Shown piece after piece: positions 60,772 to 64,000 of a stretch of 64,000 nucleotides of DNA (position 1 is its first letter; every line of letters starts with the position of its first letter). This DNA is from Vibrio maritimus. Lineage in GTDB: Bacteria > Pseudomonadota > Gammaproteobacteria > Enterobacterales > Vibrionaceae. The stretch covers positions 248,001-312,000 of the forward strand of contig BBMT01000003.1 in assembly GCA_000755425.1 (NCBI GenBank), read 5' to 3'. Position numbers and translations under genes: made by a program. Below the pieces are notes generated by a model. It saw only the letters and a program-made list of their open reading frames with translations, did no database searches and was not told the origin of the DNA.

Positions 60772-61445
60772 ATGTTCAACGTGGTTCGAGGTTGGTTTGG
60801 TGAGAAAAAACAGTCGTTAATATGTGGGTGACTCTTAACAGCGATACTTATCAACGATATCACGATGTGTACATTCCGACCTTCAATGGAACAGCACAAA
60901 TAGACCATTTATTGATATCTCCTTTTGGAGTTTTTATTGTTGAAACAAAAAACTTCAAAGGCTGGATTTTTGGTGATGAAAGAGCGGCTCAATGGACGCA
61001 ATCTGTATACGGGAAAAAGAACCGTTTTCAGAACCCACTAAGACAAACCTACCGTCAAAAGAAAGCACTAGCTGCTCATTTCGATATTGATGAGTCGTTA
61101 ATCAATACAGTGGTTTACTTTAGCGGAGACTGCAAACTAAAAACCGAACTGCCAGCAAATGTGTTACGGAGCGGATTGGGGCGATATATCAAGAGCTTTA
61201 AAAGTATCGTGCTATCTGAAAGCGAGTTAGGCGAGTTAAACACAAAGCTATATCAACATAGTCAAAATTGCACTACGACTAACCGACAGCATGTCAAAGC
61301 TCTACGTACTCGACACAACTCTAAAACTGCTTGTCCGAAGTGTGGCTCTGCGCTAGTTGAAAGGGAGGCGCGAAGTGGTGCGAATGCAGGGAGAAAGTTC
61401 CTAGGTTGCTCAGCTTTTCCAAAGTGTAGATTTATCAAGAACTAA
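60772..61445 (+). CDS. NERD domain protein with C-terminal topoisomerase-type zinc ribbon (frameshifted near 60808)
   Basis: ATG 60772 follows GGAGAAAG; MFNVVRGWFGEKK is followed by an A-run one base short (60805-60810). The next frame reads TVVNMWVTLNSDTYQRYHDV. The NERD nuclease-related domain shows GTAQIDHLLISPFGVFIVET and KNFKGWIFGDERAAQWTQ, with the D...ET...K pattern of PD-(D/E)XK-like nucleases. The C-terminus has a four-Cys ribbon, ACPKCGSALVEREARSGANA...CSAFPKC. About 224 residues. Probably DNA-processing cargo of the island. Confidence 0.82.
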
Positions 61446-61482
61446 CCAAAGTCTAAGCTGGTCGATTCAATAGTTTTTGACA

Positions 61483-61517
61483 GTAATGGTTAGTGAAGGT
61501 CATGAACTAACCATTAC
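61483..61517. other. Inverted repeat between convergent island genes
   Basis: GTAATGGTTAG (61483-61493) and CTAACCATTAC (61507-61517) are exact reverse complements around a 13-base loop. No T-run on either side, so it may be a terminator or a protein site. Confidence 0.45.
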
Positions 61518-61550
61518 AAAGACAAGTTATCAATTATTTTGCGGGTTCAC

Positions 61551-62003
61551 TTACTTGAAATTCTTGTAGTAGAAGGTGATTGCAGAAGAAACATCATCTC
61601 GAATAGCGTTCAGAAAAAACTGTCGTGCATCCTCTCCTTTGCCTCCCGCAAGCATACTGCCAAAGTTTGGTTCAGAGAGAAGAAGTGTCATATCATTGCT
61701 GGGATCATGAATACCTAGCTGAATTTCATAGCTCACTGCGTAGCCAGTGTGACGACCGTTAGTATTACTTAACTTCACACACCGTACGCCAATATGGAAC
61801 CCATTATTTTGTTCATAATCAGGTGTTAGTCGAGAGCGATAGTACTCTCCTTCAACTCTTTCCAAAAGAGTACTTTCTGTAAAAGGACAAGCAGAGGGAA
61901 CGCTCAAACTTAGACCTAATGAGTCGGAGTTCTCTGTTGATTCGGATTGTGCTTGAGTAGTTAGAGCCAGCAATAGGAGAGGAATACCCCGTGACCATTT
62001 CAT
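61551..62003 (-). CDS. Exported hypothetical protein
   Basis: Intact 150 residues with signal peptide MKWSRGIPLLLLALTTQAQS. The mature part reads LGLSLSVPSACPFTESTLLE, YYRSRLTPDYEQNNGFHIGV and DVSSAITFYYKNFK. Two Cys residues could form a disulphide. No family recognised. It is an oppositely oriented single gene inside the island, probably cargo. Confidence 0.6.
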   Translation of the reverse strand: MKWSRGIPLLLLALTTQAQSESTENSDSLGLSLSVPSACPFTESTLLERVEGEYYRSRLTPDYEQNNGFHIGVRCVKLSNTNGRHTGYAVSYEIQLGIHDPSNDMTLLLSEPNFGSMLAGGKGEDARQFFLNAIRDDVSSAITFYYKNFK

Positions 62004-62270
62004 AAAAACCTCGTATCACATTGTTCACATTTTAAATAACATATTTGGTAGCAGTTTTTGCGCGGTGCTAGCTTAATATGGACTAATTTTCTTCACAATG
62101 TGCAGGTACTAAAAGCTAAGTTAGTCCTCTTGTTAAATCGAATAGATTGTAGGTTGATCTTTACGTGTTTATTTTGTGAGGGTGTAGTAACCTTTTGTTC
62201 ATTAGAGTAGTTGGATAATATCTTGATCTACTGGAAGCGGTTACATTTAGGGAATAAATGGTTTTTATAG
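62004..62270. other. Intergenic region between divergent island genes
   Basis: 267 bp, AT-rich, containing the promoters of the 61551 and 62271 genes. I see no repeat or RNA feature here. Confidence 0.4.
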
Positions 62271-62639
62271 ATGTTTAGTGCAATTGATGTAGTAACCATT
62301 ATCGCAATGGTAGCGGCTGTAATCGCTGCAATTCCGATTGTGAAGGGATGGTTGCCGATAAAGCTTTCTGATAAAGAGCGCGAAATTCTTTTACTGGCCA
62401 AAGGGGATGACAGCTATCCATTTATGATTCTGTTTGTTTGCGGTACAGGTAAAGGTGCTTATGTTCAAACGCCGTTTAAACACGACTCAACCATATACGT
62501 TTCTGATGAAATGGCCTCATTGACGTGTAAAAAGTTACTTAAAGTTGCATTTTTGCGGAAGGGTGGCGATTATCCTGGGGACGGACAGTTTGTTTGGTAT
62601 ATGCTCACGCAAAAAGGTATCAAGCTATTGAACAAGTAA
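62271..62639 (+). CDS. Membrane-anchored hypothetical protein
   Basis: 122 residues: an N-terminal membrane helix (IDVVTIIAMVAAVIAAIPIV), then a soluble domain, SDKEREILLLAKGDDSYPFM...CGTGKGAYVQTPFKH, ending VWYMLTQKGIKLLNK. The C-terminal half resembles a winged helix (LTCKKLLKVAFLRKGGDYPG). Similar single-helix proteins are frequent orphan cargo in islands. Function unknown. No strong ribosome site. Confidence 0.55.
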   Translation: MFSAIDVVTIIAMVAAVIAAIPIVKGWLPIKLSDKEREILLLAKGDDSYPFMILFVCGTGKGAYVQTPFKHDSTIYVSDEMASLTCKKLLKVAFLRKGGDYPGDGQFVWYMLTQKGIKLLNK

Positions 62640-62820
62640 AGGTCTGTTGTTCTATTGAGAGGACAAACTGTGCATAGCCTCTAGGTTTTGTAGAACACTT
62701 GAGGAGATCAAAACCATCGAATTAACGCTGTAGTTTAGCTATGCTAGGTGGCTCTCAATACCAGTTTAAAGCTGTAGCAGGCAGTATTCCAAAGTTTTGA
62801 CCATCAGGGGTGAGCATTTC

Positions 62821-63834
62821 ATGGAATTTTATCAAGTCGATCCAAGCAATGAGAACTATTGGCGCTCAATCATACTGTTTGGTAAGAATGTAGCATCATA
62901 TAAATTTGCTTTGGCACATTCTTTACTCGAATTACATACCAAGCCAAATGACTTAATAACGCTGGAGCAGCTCGCTGACCCATTCAGTCGTCACCTTTGC
63001 GAGCATCTTAAGCAATCCCCTAAGCAAATTACATCCAAGTCTAGTAAATTTATTGAAGCGTGCGCTGCTTACAATAGAAATGATGTGGATAAAGACAGGC
63101 TAATTCAAACCACTATGAAGCTTGGGTTTAATAATGTCATAGACGCATTCCATAACGTTAATGGTGGGGAAATCGACAACCGTTTTTTTGTAGATGAACG
63201 TCGATCGAGTAAAGGTATTCGTTTAACAGATAATTTCTATCGATTAACAGAAAGTCCTCAATTTAATAGTTTCCAACATGAAACAGAAGCTCGATGGAAG
63301 CTTGTTGAGCAGGGATGGCGGATGGGAGTGTCACGTAACTTAATATCAGTTGAATATGACTCTGAACTGAAGACATTATTCACCATAGGCAAAGAGCGTA
63401 GAGTGGATATCACTAGTTGTAGAGATAGTTTGAACGGTTACCAAAAGGGCAAATGTTTTTACTGTTATGATGAAGTTAGTATCGACAAGGCTGCTAAAAA
63501 CCTAGCAGATGTTGATCATTTTTTTCCATGGAAAGCAAAAGACACTGTTCAGAATGTCAACGGAGTGTGGAATCTAGTCCTTTCCTGTACAGAATGCAAT
63601 CGTGGTGAAAATGGAAAGTTCGCAAAAGTTCCCACGATTGAGCTTCTTTACCGACTTCACAAGAGGAATGAATACTTTATCAGCAGTCACTTACCCTTAA
63701 GAGAAACACTGATTCAACAGACTGGCAAAAATGAAACTACACGGCGTAATTTTCTACAGCAACAATACACAATGGCTAAAAATATTCTCATTCATGAATG
63801 GCAGCCTGAACCTCGAGGGATTATGACTTTCTGA
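62821..63834 (+). CDS. HNH endonuclease domain protein
   Basis: 337 residues from ATG 62821, chosen because GGGGTGAG lies upstream; an in-frame TTG at 62797 is possible. The N-terminal about 200 residues are unrecognised (YWRSIILFGKNVASYKFALA). The C-terminal HNH nuclease has CFYCYDEV (near residue 212), then LADVDHFFPW, with the first catalytic His. NGVWNLVLSCTECNRGENGK follows, with the Asn and zinc-binding Cys pairs, and finally the His of LYRLHKRNEYF. The stop overlaps the methyltransferase start (TGATG), a coupled pair. Likely nuclease component of a defence or modification cassette. Confidence 0.82.
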   Translation: MEFYQVDPSNENYWRSIILFGKNVASYKFALAHSLLELHTKPNDLITLEQLADPFSRHLCEHLKQSPKQITSKSSKFIEACAAYNRNDVDKDRLIQTTMKLGFNNVIDAFHNVNGGEIDNRFFVDERRSSKGIRLTDNFYRLTESPQFNSFQHETEARWKLVEQGWRMGVSRNLISVEYDSELKTLFTIGKERRVDITSCRDSLNGYQKGKCFYCYDEVSIDKAAKNLADVDHFFPWKAKDTVQNVNGVWNLVLSCTECNRGENGKFAKVPTIELLYRLHKRNEYFISSHLPLRETLIQQTGKNETTRRNFLQQQYTMAKNILIHEWQPEPRGIMTF

Positions 63835-64000
63835 TGAGTATCGATTTTTACAATGAGAACGCTGACTCTTTCGTTCAAGGCACACTAAATGTCGACATGC
63901 AGAGCTTGTACAATCCATTTATTCTCAAGCTTAGAAAAAATGCACTTATCTTGGATGCAGGGTGCGGATCAGGGCGTGATTCCAAGGCTTTTATGGATAT
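63834..64000 (+). CDS. Class I SAM-dependent methyltransferase (3' end outside window)
   Basis: ATG 63834 overlaps the HNH stop. The visible 55 residues begin MSIDFYNENADSFVQGTLNV and contain motif I of class I methyltransferases (LILDAGCGSGRDSKAF). The target (DNA, small molecule or protein) cannot be read from this part. The N-terminus resembles small-molecule/UbiG-like methyltransferases that accompany helicase or nuclease genes in islands rather than classic DNA methylases. Confidence 0.8.
   Translation, partial: MSIDFYNENADSFVQGTLNVDMQSLYNPFILKLRKNALILDAGCGSGRDSKAFMD

Overview
The window looks like chromosomal DNA from a marine gammaproteobacterium, most probably a Vibrio. The evidence is the rbsDACBKR operon with RbsR-type palindromes, a group 2 Mrp antiporter operon with MrpA fused to MrpB, a RavA/ViaA module, YjeH, LtaE, AcpH, a secreted type I pullulanase and tRNA-Gly/Leu/Cys genes. 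I cannot assign species or replicon from sequence alone.

Layout. 1-1090: TetR regulator diverging from a GST gene. 1217-4473: DJ-1/PfpI protein, sugar O-acetyltransferase and a PAS-GGDEF-EAL protein. 4672-11073: ribose operon rbsD-A-C-B-K-R with two upstream operators. 11091-15574: Bcr/CflA-like efflux pump, SelO AMPylator and a serine hydrolase. 15877-24480: lipoprotein, tandem PmbA/TldD pair, DUF1349 protein, a 58-residue ORF, a U32 peptidase-family protein and two unknowns. 24702-29562: exported intradiol dioxygenase-like protein, YitT, MerR plus flavodoxin-fold reductase and unknown membrane proteins. 29922-33413: AcpH, a DEAD-box helicase, a tandem Usp and a zinc-ribbon protein. 33472-39104: mrpA'CDEFG. 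39212-43453: nitroreductase, YjeH, cytochrome c, threonine aldolase and Nudix. 43647-48474: viaA-like, ravA, viaA-like. 48642-51086: tRNAs, photolyase and a PspB-like protein. 51209-55622: pullulanase. From 55774 to the end: an integrated element. It holds a tyrosine recombinase, an array of short AACCG/CGGTT repeats, an unknown gene, AlpA-like and winged-helix regulators, an HUH replication protein and NERD, HNH-nuclease and methyltransferase cargo. The element runs off the window.

A dominant feature is that about 30 otherwise well-conserved genes carry single-base frameshifts. I count about 34 apparent one-base losses against about 4 gains, many in short homopolymers. One of two near-identical tRNA-Cys copies also lacks a base. 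When the frames are rejoined, several proteins regain the usual family length (RbsD 139, RbsA 501, LtaE 334 residues). I read this as consensus or sequencing error rather than genome decay. Split reading frames are therefore annotated as one gene each, with the break position stated.

Functionally, RbsD/A/C/B import ribose and RbsK phosphorylates it, all under RbsR. Mrp subunits exchange monovalent cations for protons. RavA is a MoxR ATPase with two candidate VWA partners. The terminal island resembles a small replicating satellite or integrative element carrying probable defence cargo (HNH plus SAM methyltransferase).
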